From positions 1-12,635 of the forward strand of contig JAQVZB010000027.1 of assembly GCA_029004695.1 (NCBI GenBank): a stretch of 12,635 nucleotides of DNA, in the 5' to 3' direction. The translations under genes and the position numbers were made by a program. Below are positions 6,835 to 12,635 of the stretch, piece by piece. How positions within the stretch are numbered: the first letter of the stretch is position 1; each line of letters begins with the position of its first letter. The stretch is from Bacilli bacterium. Its GTDB lineage: Bacteria > Bacillota_I > Bacilli_A > RF39 > UBA660. Under the pieces are notes generated by a model. The model saw nothing but the letters and a program-made list of their open reading frames with translations, had not been told where the DNA came from and did not search any database.

Positions 6835-7965
6835 TTATTTCCCAATTAATATATTATTTAAATTTCTTATATATAAATCCCAAATATTAGCTTTATTAAT
6901 ATTTTCTTTAACGGTAATATTTACTCGATTTATCACTTTATTATTTTCGATGATTTCTAAATGACCTACTACATCTCCAATTTTAACTGGAGCTTTAATT
7001 TTACCAGTTATTATATTATAAGTATATTTTTTTTCCTCATTCATATTTTCTAAATTTGTAGCATTTTCTATTAATCTTATACCGACATTTTCTTTTTTAC
7101 CATTTAATATTTCTATGGTACCTAGATTATGTTTAGTATCTAATATTATTTTTAATTTAAAATTACTAAAACCATAATTTAAAAGTTCGACCGTATCATT
7201 ACTTCGATCCTTAGTTGTTGGAGATTTCATAACCACACTTATTAATCTCATATTATTTCTCATAGCAGTTGCTGTAAGACAGTAACCAGCTTTATCAGTA
7301 AAACCGGTTTTAAGACCATCTAATCCGCTATAATATTTAATTAATTTATTAGTATTAACCATCCAAGTAGAAGTCCCATCTGGTTTATTTAAATATTCTT
7401 CATAGATACTAGTATAATTTAAGATTTTTTCATGTTTAAGTAATTCTCGAGCTATTATCGTCATATCTTTAGCTGAAGAATAATGATTAATTTCATCTAA
7501 TCCGTGAACATTCATAAAATTGGTACTAGTGCATCCCAATTCTTTACATCTTTTATTCATTTTTTTAACAAATTCTTCATTTGTTCCTGCTATATGTTCA
7601 GCCATTGCTACTGAGGCATCATTAGCACTAGCAATAGCTATACTTTTTATTAATTCTTCGGCTTTTATTTTACTTCCACTTTCTAAAAATACTTGACTTC
7701 CTCCCATACTAGCTGCATTATTGGTTATTAATACATCATCTTTTAAGGTTATTTTTTCTTTATCTAAAGCTTCCATTATTAAAAGTAATGTCATAATTTT
7801 AGTCATACTTGCTGGGGATAATTTTTCATTACTTTTCTTTTCATATAGTACTTTTCCGGTACTTTGTTCCATCAATATACTTGATGCTGATGTTTTTGCA
7901 AGTTCAATTGCATTTACTTTTATTGGTATTAATAAAAGTAATAATAATATAATTATTTTTTTCAT
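6835..7965 (-). CDS. D-alanyl-D-alanine carboxypeptidase (low-molecular-weight PBP, S11 family)
   Basis: Removes the terminal D-Ala from peptidoglycan stem pentapeptides at the outer face of the membrane. The 376-residue product has a signal peptide (MKKIIILLLLLLIPIKVNA, cut near residue 19). All three penicillin-binding motifs are present: S53-M-T-K56 in SPASMTK with the nucleophile serine, S113-A-N115 in IASANDAS, and K219-T-G221 in GLKTGFTDKAGYC. A C-terminal beta-rich PBP5-type domain (about 270-350) follows. The tail IWDLYIRNLNNILIGK could be the usual amphipathic membrane anchor. The ATG has AAGGTGAAG just upstream. It lies 43 bases after the lipoprotein gene, with a terminator between, so it may depend on read-through or on a weak promoter I cannot place. 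dacA or dacF would be the usual names; the sequence does not decide between them. Confidence 0.95.
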   Translation of the reverse strand: MKKIIILLLLLLIPIKVNAIELAKTSASSILMEQSTGKVLYEKKSNEKLSPASMTKIMTLLLIMEALDKEKITLKDDVLITNNAASMGGSQVFLESGSKIKAEELIKSIAIASANDASVAMAEHIAGTNEEFVKKMNKRCKELGCTSTNFMNVHGLDEINHYSSAKDMTIIARELLKHEKILNYTSIYEEYLNKPDGTSTWMVNTNKLIKYYSGLDGLKTGFTDKAGYCLTATAMRNNMRLISVVMKSPTTKDRSNDTVELLNYGFSNFKLKIILDTKHNLGTIEILNGKKENVGIRLIENATNLENMNEEKKYTYNIITGKIKAPVKIGDVVGHLEIIENNKVINRVNITVKENINKANIWDLYIRNLNNILIGK

Positions 7966-7998
7966 AACTTCACCTTAATAATATTATTCTTAATTAAG

Positions 7999-8024
7999 AA
8001 AAAAAGACTTAATGTGAATAAGTC
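7999..8024 (-). terminator. Terminator spanning the lipoprotein stop codon
   Basis: In minus-strand RNA, GACTTA (8024-8019) pairs perfectly with TAAGTC (8011-8006) around a 7-base loop, followed directly by seven U (8005-7999). The stop codon TAA (8011-8009) is part of the second arm, so the last five sense codons and the stop are inside the terminator. Confidence 0.8.
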
Positions 8025-8548
8025 CCATGAATTTTTTCTAATTGTTCATTTGTTAAAGTATCTACTGTCCAGACATTATTTATTTTTGTTAAAGTAAAAT
8101 CTAAAGTATAATTAATAGTATTATTAGTATTTCCTAATTCCTTAATTCGATATTTTAAGGCTTTATTAGGATCATATACATCATTATCATCAAAGAATTC
8201 TTCTTGATTAGTACTTATATAATTATTTATTTCATTTTCTGCAGTAAAATAATCATATACCGTTATTTCTACTTCAACAGTTGCAGTATCACCATCAATT
8301 CTTTCATCTTTAATATTATATTTAAGATCAGAATATTGTCTTAAATAAATATTTTGATAACCAGTTAAATTATCATCATCTAAATCAAGAGCATTTAAAT
8401 AATCACCTAGTTCTGTTTTAATGACATCATCTTTATTATTATAACGTTTTAATAAATCCATTACTTTTGATTTAGGGGTGTTACCCAAAGTACAACCTAC
8501 TGTTATAAATAATAATAATAAACTTAATAATAAATATTTTTTCTTCAT
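8009..8548 (-). CDS. Small lipoprotein of unknown function
   Basis: A 179-residue protein with a lipoprotein signal peptide: MKKKYLLLSLLLLFITVGC, lipobox TVGC with C19 as the lipid-modified residue. The mature part starts with a helix-forming segment (KVMDLLKRYNNKDDVIKTEL), then alternates strands such as TATVEVEITVYDY and NYTLDFTLTKINNVWTVDTL. This layout resembles the NTF2/SnoaL-like fold seen in many Firmicutes lipoproteins, but I see no catalytic residues and make no functional claim. The ATG is preceded by AAGGAG. Its end forms part of its own terminator. The neighbouring carboxypeptidase on the same strand suggests, weakly, an envelope role. Confidence 0.85.
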   Translation of the reverse strand: MKKKYLLLSLLLLFITVGCTLGNTPKSKVMDLLKRYNNKDDVIKTELGDYLNALDLDDDNLTGYQNIYLRQYSDLKYNIKDERIDGDTATVEVEITVYDYFTAENEINNYISTNQEEFFDDNDVYDPNKALKYRIKELGNTNNTINYTLDFTLTKINNVWTVDTLTNEQLEKIHGTYSH

Positions 8549-8571
8549 AATTTTTTCTCCTTAATTATAAT
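8544..8571 (+). promoter_or_regulatory. Likely trpS promoter
   Basis: TTCATA (8544-8549), a 16-base spacer and a perfect TATAAT (8566-8571) point at trpS and give a leader of about 50 bases. It overlaps the start of the divergent lipoprotein gene. The leader is too short for a T-box, the control element often found before trpS in Firmicutes. A second extended -10 (TGATAATAT, 8603-8611) is too close to the ribosome binding site to be convincing. I cannot place the lipoprotein promoter with any confidence. Confidence 0.45.
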
Positions 8572-8627
8572 ATGGATATATATTTTAAATTTATACATTT
8601 TATGATAATATTAAAGTGGTGATTAAA

Positions 8628-9617
8628 ATGAAAAGAATGCTTTCTGGTATCCAGCCAACTGGAGATTTAACTATCGCAAATTATATTGGAGCAATAAAAC
8701 AATTTATCGAAATTCAAAAAAAATATGAGAGTTTCATATTTGTTGCTGATTTACATTCATTAACTGTTAGCCCAAATCCTGATGAATTAAGAAAAAAAAT
8801 TAGAGAAATAGTCGGATTATATTTAGCTTGCGGATTAAATGGTGAAAATACTTATATCTTTAATCAATCTGAAAATATTTATCATCCTATGTTATCATGG
8901 GCATTGGAATGTAACAGTTATATTGGTGAAATGAATAGAATGACACAATTTAAAGAAAAAAGTCAAAAACATATGACTGATGGTATTACTACTGGTTTAT
9001 TTACATATCCAGTCTTAATGGCAGCTGATATATTAATATATGATGCTGATATTGTTCCAGTTGGAATAGATCAAAAACAACATGTTGAATTAGCTAGAAA
9101 TGTAGCTGAAAGATTTAACAATAAATACGGAAACACATTTAAGATACCTACTCCTCTTTTGCCTGAAACAGGAGCTAAAATTATGAATTTACAAGACCCA
9201 ACTAAAAAAATGAGCAAAACCGATGAAAACCCTAAAGGTAATATTTATTTACTAAATGATATAGATGTCGCTAGAAAAAAAATTATGAGCGCTATAACTG
9301 ATTCTGAATCAATAATTAAATTTGATCCAATTAATAAACCAGGAATATCAAATTTAATAACTATATATAGTTCACTAACTAATAAAAGCATTGATGCAAT
9401 TGAAAAAGAATTTGAAAAAGTAAATTATGGGGTATTTAAAAATAAGGTAGCTGACGAAGTAGAAACTTTACTTAAAAATATTCAAACCAAATACTATAGT
9501 ATTATAAAAGATGATACAATTGAAAAAGCATTAGATAAAGGAATTGAAAAAACCAAAAAAATAGCCAAAGAAAAAGCTTATGAAGTATATCATAAGCTTG
9601 GTGTCGGAAGATATTAA
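8628..9617 (+). CDS. trpS: Tryptophanyl-tRNA synthetase
   Basis: Class I synthetase that charges tRNA-Trp in the cytoplasm. With the ATG at 8628 the product has 329 residues, the usual length. That start is chosen because GTGGTG, 6 bases upstream, is the ribosome binding site; an in-frame GTG at 8616 would sit on that site itself. The N-terminus SGIQPTGDLTIANYIGAIKQ (residues 6-25) holds the HIGH-equivalent motif as TIAN, where TIGN or HLGN is usual. IDQKQHVELARNVAERFN (147-164) is the conserved substrate-binding helix region, and KMSKT (194-198) is the KMSKS loop. The gene is alone on its strand and converges on the four-gene operon, sharing the TTAA at the two stop codons. Confidence 0.97.
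   Translation: MKRMLSGIQPTGDLTIANYIGAIKQFIEIQKKYESFIFVADLHSLTVSPNPDELRKKIREIVGLYLACGLNGENTYIFNQSENIYHPMLSWALECNSYIGEMNRMTQFKEKSQKHMTDGITTGLFTYPVLMAADILIYDADIVPVGIDQKQHVELARNVAERFNNKYGNTFKIPTPLLPETGAKIMNLQDPTKKMSKTDENPKGNIYLLNDIDVARKKIMSAITDSESIIKFDPINKPGISNLITIYSSLTNKSIDAIEKEFEKVNYGVFKNKVADEVETLLKNIQTKYYSIIKDDTIEKALDKGIEKTKKIAKEKAYEVYHKLGVGRY
9567..9599 (-). terminator. Terminator of the four-gene operon, inside the trpS coding end
   Basis: In minus-strand RNA, AAGCTTATG (9599-9591) pairs perfectly with CATAAGCTT (9582-9574) around an 8-base loop, followed by UUUCUUU, about 15 bases past the operon's last stop. On the plus strand the same bases are trpS codons (KAYEVYHKL) and no U-run follows, so it acts in one direction only. 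Confidence 0.7.
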
Positions 9618-9630
9618 TCTTCTTTTTTTT
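9607..9630 (+). terminator. trpS terminator across both overlapping stop codons
   Basis: GAAGAT (9607-9612) and ATCTTC (9617-9622) pair around an ATTA loop and run straight into eight T (9623-9630). The stem includes the last trpS codons and its stop. The T-run codes on the other strand for the Lys/Glu-rich C-terminus (EKKED) of the DUF1292-like protein. Confidence 0.85.
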
Positions 9631-9883
9631 CGTCGTCGATTTCGTTTATTAAAGTAGTAGTAAATACTGATAATATATATCTTGCCGTTTCTTCATTCGT
9701 AACTTCTTTTAAGAAAATATCTTCTCCTACTTTATTTTCTTCAAATATCGTAGATTCAGCAGTCATTTCTTCATTTTCATCTAATTTAGTAGCTAAAAAA
9801 TATTTTTTATCATTTTGAATTGTTTCATCTAAGATATAATATTTTTTATTACCTTCTAGTTCCACAATAGTATCCAACTTCAT
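9614..9883 (-). CDS. Small acidic DUF1292-like protein
   Basis: An 89-residue cytoplasmic protein, last gene of the four-gene operon, starting 1 base after the stop of the 534-residue gene, so the two are probably translated together. The sequence opens TIVELEGNKKYYILDETIQN, continues DKKYFLATKLDENEE, and ends in an acidic tail. It follows the plan of the DUF1292/YrzB family: a short beta-rich protein of 'D.EG....F.VLDTI...GK.YL.L.PLDE..E' type. The biochemical role of that family is not established. The ATG at 9883 has GGGATGGGA upstream, inside the preceding gene. Family assignment is from pattern only. Confidence 0.75.
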   Translation of the reverse strand: MKLDTIVELEGNKKYYILDETIQNDKKYFLATKLDENEEMTAESTIFEENKVGEDIFLKEVTNEETARYILSVFTTTLINEIDDEKKED

Positions 9884-9884
9884 T

Positions 9885-11489
9885 TTATATTCCCATCCCT
9901 TTATTTTGTTCTTCTTGTTCTAAATCTTGGGCTTTATTTTTTTCATCTACTCCAGCAATTAATTGCATTAATTCATAAGCTCTTTCTTTATCGACATTTG
10001 ATGATGCTATTTTTGTTTTAAATTTGTTAAAAATTGATGGAAAAAATTTTTCTTTTTTACTTATATCTACTCGGTCACGATATTCACTATAAGCCCATAC
10101 AAAGCCTGATACTAATGCAAGTGGAGCCACACCAATACTTGCTCCTGCAGCTATCCCGCCTAATGCAATAAGTTTCCAAGTAAGCGTTCCATAACCTTTA
10201 AATTTTCCATCCTTAACAGAGATTACTTTATTACCTAAATCATTATTTAAATCATTAGTTTCTTCAGATTTATTTTCTTCAGGAATTAAATTATTTGCTT
10301 CTTCATTAGAATGTATTTCATCGCTATTTAAAGAATTTGTTTCTAGAGTAGCTGGGATTACTTCTCTTTCAATTATTTCTTCATTTACTTTTGTTTCTTC
10401 TTCTGTTAATTTTTTACTATCAAATCGAGATGATTCGTATAATCCATCGATTCCTTCTAATTTATAATAGGTTATCCCATTAACTATTTCAATATTTTCT
10501 ACCTTATATTCTTTTCCTTTTTCCAAATCTAAATTAGTAGCAGCCGATCCCGATAGTAATGATTCAACTTTACCATTATAATATACAATATCATTTATTT
10601 TAAATGCACTTTCTATAGCAGGTTCTTGTTCTTTAACTTCGGAAGCTTTTTCTTCTTTTTCTTTACTTATTTCTTTATTAAAACTGATTCCTAAATCTTT
10701 TAATATTCTTTCATTTTTTTGTTGATGGCTAATATAAGTCGCAACCATAGCTTTATATTTATTACACATTGATGCGATATTACTAAAGTTATCAATCATA
10801 GCTTTTTTAGTATCATCATCTAAATTCATTAACATAACTTCTTGATATATTTTATTAAAGTCTTGCATTAAATCATCAATATAAGCAATGGTAATATTTA
10901 TATTTCCTCGGTCAGTAATCTTTTTAGCATTTTTTATCGTATCTAAATTAGCACCATTATAAATGCTCAATAATCTTTTATATTCAACCATCTTTTGTTC
11001 AGCATTTAATGAACTATCATTGCTTAAATCTTGAATTTTTCGGTAAGTTTCTTCTCGACTTGCAACAGCACTTTCAACGCGATTTTCTGCTAATAAAATA
11101 CCAGCTTTAGTTTTAATATTAGATATTAATTTATTAAATCTTTCCGTTTCAGTAATGTTTTTATCAATAGATGACATAGTTGGTGCCTTAGTATTTTTAT
11201 TCATAGAATTTACTAGTCTATCAATTTCATTCCTTAAATCTTTTCTAAAATCATTAGACATTTTTGGTATATCCAATGAATCTATTTGGTTTTTAATATT
11301 TACTAAAGTATTTAACTGATTAATAGGTCCTACTTCACCTTTAGCTACTAGTTCAGTTAACTCTGTTACTTTGATATAATCTTCAATAATAAAACCACTA
11401 GCTTCGATTTTTTTAATAAAATCACTAATTCTTTTTTCTCTTTCTAATCTTTTTTCTTTGTCTAATTTTGCTATTTGTTCTGGTGTCAA
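9885..11489 (-). CDS. Coiled-coil protein with SH3-like segment and C-terminal membrane hairpin
   Basis: I do not recognise this 534-residue protein. Residues 1-275 are almost all helical and charged, with likely coiled coils around 1-30, 60-100, 115-175 and 205-280. Residues 297-356 (INDIVYYNGKV ... KGKEYKVENIEIVNG ... YYKLEGIDGLYESSRF) form a compact beta-rich unit that reads like a small SH3-type barrel. An acidic linker (362-420) leads to two apolar stretches (437-450 and 454-467, GIAAGASIGVAPLALVSGFV), probably a membrane hairpin, then a basic helical tail. There is no signal peptide, so the long N-terminal part is probably cytoplasmic. The start is TTG: AGGAG lies 9 bases upstream, and the next in-frame ATG is at about residue 77. 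It follows the 144-residue coiled-coil gene by 21 bases. Confidence 0.8.
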   Translation of the reverse strand: MTPEQIAKLDKEKRLEREKRISDFIKKIEASGFIIEDYIKVTELTELVAKGEVGPINQLNTLVNIKNQIDSLDIPKMSNDFRKDLRNEIDRLVNSMNKNTKAPTMSSIDKNITETERFNKLISNIKTKAGILLAENRVESAVASREETYRKIQDLSNDSSLNAEQKMVEYKRLLSIYNGANLDTIKNAKKITDRGNINITIAYIDDLMQDFNKIYQEVMLMNLDDDTKKAMIDNFSNIASMCNKYKAMVATYISHQQKNERILKDLGISFNKEISKEKEEKASEVKEQEPAIESAFKINDIVYYNGKVESLLSGSAATNLDLEKGKEYKVENIEIVNGITYYKLEGIDGLYESSRFDSKKLTEEETKVNEEIIEREVIPATLETNSLNSDEIHSNEEANNLIPEENKSEETNDLNNDLGNKVISVKDGKFKGYGTLTWKLIALGGIAAGASIGVAPLALVSGFVWAYSEYRDRVDISKKEKFFPSIFNKFKTKIASSNVDKERAYELMQLIAGVDEKNKAQDLEQEEQNKGMGI

Positions 11490-11510
11490 TTTAAATCACT
11501 CCTTTTAAAA

Positions 11511-11945
11511 TTATATTTCTATTAATTCATCAAAATCATTTTTATTTAATTTCGCTGTTTTAATATCTTCGGGAATTTTTTGCTCATCAATTTTAAATGT
11601 TTCTTTTAATTCTTTAATTAATACTTCATTGTTTTTTATTAAATTAATTCTGGTATTAATTCTTTTAATTAAATCTTCAATAACTTCTTTAATTCGAAAA
11701 TCAATTTCAAGTAAATCTTCATCTAATGTTACATTAGATATATTATCTAATACTCCTAGTCTTTCAATATATCTCGTTGTTAGATTATTTCTTTCCAAAA
11801 TTTTATCTATATTACTGGCATATTTTACTATTTCAGCATTTAGTTCATCTAATTCTTTACTAATTGTTTTAATTCTAACTGCTGCTAACAGCCTTTCAGT
11901 TGCTTCTTTTTGTTCAACACTATCAAATAATATTTCCTTTTCCAT
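11511..11945 (-). CDS. Short helical coiled-coil protein of unknown function
   Basis: A 144-residue protein predicted to be almost entirely helical: residues 8-52 (VEQKEATERLLAAVRIK ... ELDELNAEIVKYASNIDKIL) and 76-118 (DEDLLEIDFRIKEVIEDLIK ... KNNEVLIKELKETF) show heptad-like spacing of Leu and Ile. There is no signal peptide or membrane segment. The ATG at 11945 is chosen because AGGAG ends 8 bases upstream; an in-frame GTG three codons earlier overlaps the ribosome binding site itself. It is second in the four-gene operon, 15 bases after the TasA-like gene. Its helical character suggests it could pair with the coiled-coil protein encoded next; this is inference. Confidence 0.8.
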   Translation of the reverse strand: MEKEILFDSVEQKEATERLLAAVRIKTISKELDELNAEIVKYASNIDKILERNNLTTRYIERLGVLDNISNVTLDEDLLEIDFRIKEVIEDLIKRINTRINLIKNNEVLIKELKETFKIDEQKIPEDIKTAKLNKNDFDELIEI

Positions 11946-11960
11946 CTTTTTCACTCCTTT

Positions 11961-12521
11961 TTATTCTATTAATCCAGCTTTTCCATTTATTACAATATTT
12001 AAATGAATTTCACTTCCTAACGCTTCATTAGGTAATTTATAAGTATTGGCATCTGCTACCCATATTCTTAATGAAAACCATATTGCTTTACCTGATTCAA
12101 GTACCCCAGTATAAATTTTATTTTGAGGTTGATTTCCTAATAAATTAGGTCCCGCATCGTTTAGATTATAACGAATAAAATTATGAGAAAGAAGATTTCT
12201 ATCTAATAAACTAGGATTATCATCTAAACTTATTGAATAATTATATGGCACAGCGCCAGTATTATCAATTGCAAAAGTATAAATATTATTAGATTCTAAC
12301 ATTGCTAACTCATCAGGCATTGGTTTTAATTCCATTAAATTAATGGCTGATCCAGTAGTATATGTAATTTGCAAATCACCCACGCTTAATACCTGAGCTT
12401 TAACATCAGTTTTAACATCCATAAATAAACCATAAGATGAGCCAATTATAGTTATAACTAATATAAAAACGGTTGCAACTGATATAAACAATCTTTTTTT
12501 CAATTGATTTTTAATATACAT
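11961..12521 (-). CDS. TasA/camelysin-like exported protein
   Basis: A 186-residue protein heading the operon. Residues 1-11 are basic, 11-31 form a membrane segment (LFISVATVFILVITIIGSSY), and GLFMDVKTDVKAQVLSVGDL follows. This resembles the start of TasA and camelysin proteins, where a SipW-type signal peptidase cuts and the mature chain begins with short strands ('AYF.D....N....G.L'). The rest is beta-rich: ESNNIYTFAIDNTGAVPYNYSISL is the usual 'f.i.N.G....y.y.l' core, and IWFSLRIWVADANTYKL is a late strand pair. In Bacillus such proteins form biofilm fibres. No SipW-like peptidase gene is in the window. The ATG has AGGTGAT upstream, and the gene has its own promoter at 12552-12581. The first 31 residues may instead stay as an anchor. 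Confidence 0.75.
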   Translation of the reverse strand: MYIKNQLKKRLFISVATVFILVITIIGSSYGLFMDVKTDVKAQVLSVGDLQITYTTGSAINLMELKPMPDELAMLESNNIYTFAIDNTGAVPYNYSISLDDNPSLLDRNLLSHNFIRYNLNDAGPNLLGNQPQNKIYTGVLESGKAIWFSLRIWVADANTYKLPNEALGSEIHLNIVINGKAGLIE

Positions 12522-12551
12522 TATTATATCACCTATACAATCTCTATTACA

Positions 12552-12581
12552 ATTCTATCATTAAAGAGCATAATAAAGCAA
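12552..12581 (-). promoter_or_regulatory. Promoter of the four-gene operon
   Basis: On the minus strand TTGCTT (12581-12576), an 18-base spacer and TAGAAT (12557-12552) form a sigma-A type site with TGA directly before the -10 (extended -10). The leader would be about 25 bases. Confidence 0.5.
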
Positions 12582-12589
12582 CATTTTAT

Positions 12590-12618
12590 TTGCTTTTCAA
12601 TAATTTCTTTGATACAAT
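12590..12618 (+). promoter_or_regulatory. Divergent promoter reading out of the window
   Basis: TTGCTT (12590-12595), a 17-base spacer and TACAAT (12613-12618) with TGA before it form an extended -10 promoter pointing right. The window ends in AAGG 13 bases later, so the gene it serves is not visible. Confidence 0.5.
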
Positions 12619-12629
12619 TTATATTGTAT
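12612..12629. repeat. Perfect inverted repeat overlapping the rightward -10
   Basis: ATACAAT (12612-12618) and ATTGTAT (12623-12629) flank TTAT. The left arm is the -10 of the rightward promoter and the right arm covers its expected start point, the place where a dimeric repressor would sit. Chance is possible in DNA this AT-rich. Confidence 0.4.
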
Positions 12630-12635
12630 TTAAGG

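Noticed and set aside
6734..6964. Plus-strand open frame of 76 codons
   Set aside because: It runs over the ghost signal segment and into the 3' end of the carboxypeptidase gene on the other strand, has no ribosome binding site, and its hydrophobic content is the reverse reading of AT-rich coding DNA.
8549..8627. T-box riboswitch before trpS
   Set aside because: Only 79 bases separate the divergent start codons, no AGGGUGG-type T-box sequence or specifier hairpin is present, and there is no leader terminator.
1..12635. Mycoplasma-type code (TGA as tryptophan)
   Set aside because: Tryptophan positions in trpS, the HD protein and the carboxypeptidase are TGG, no conserved position needs TGA, and wall-synthesis genes argue against a mollicute.
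1..12635. tRNA, rRNA or CRISPR array
   Set aside because: No cloverleaf-like sequence with a CCA-type end, no rRNA segment and no regularly spaced short repeats were seen on either strand.

Overview
The window comes from a very AT-rich, small-genome Firmicutes-type bacterium. It uses the standard code: tryptophan is TGG, and all ten complete reading frames end in TAA. Gene content (rpsB-tsf pair, S11 D-Ala-D-Ala carboxypeptidase, lipoprotein, DUF1292-like protein, TasA-type secreted proteins, YhgE/Pip remnant) suggests an uncultured gut Bacilli or Erysipelotrichia/RF39-like lineage with a cell wall. That placement is inference from sequence style; no rRNA is present.

Left part (1-2300, minus strand). 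The left edge cuts an IS30-type transposase, of which only the first 37 residues are present. Its leader has an extended -10 promoter, a terminator and an inverted repeat over the ribosome binding site, a layout that would block expression from read-through. Beside it lie tsf and rpsB, expressed from a promoter at 2211-2239 with a leader of about 105 nt. Ribosomal protein S2 has a C-terminal tail of about 95 residues: a Lys/Glu-rich linker and a SAP/Rho_N-like helical module.

Middle (2300-8550). A decayed plus-strand YhgE/Pip-like membrane protein gene is followed by minus-strand genes: an HD-domain phosphohydrolase, an 866-residue secreted protein with two about 318-residue tandem repeats behind a TasA-like N-terminal region, a D-Ala-D-Ala carboxypeptidase and a small lipoprotein. 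Just upstream of the 866-residue gene lies a degenerate copy of its own signal segment, a relic of a lost paralogue.

Right part (8550-12635). trpS (plus) converges on a four-gene minus-strand operon: a TasA/camelysin-like exported protein, two coiled-coil proteins (one with a C-terminal membrane hairpin) and a DUF1292-like acidic protein. The stop codons of trpS and the last operon gene overlap, and the terminator of each transcript lies inside or across the coding end of the other. A divergent promoter pair at the right edge serves the operon and probably a plus-strand gene outside the window.

The most interesting items are the unrecognised four-gene operon headed by a TasA-like protein, the tandem-repeat surface protein with its relic, the extended S2, and the interlocked convergent terminators.
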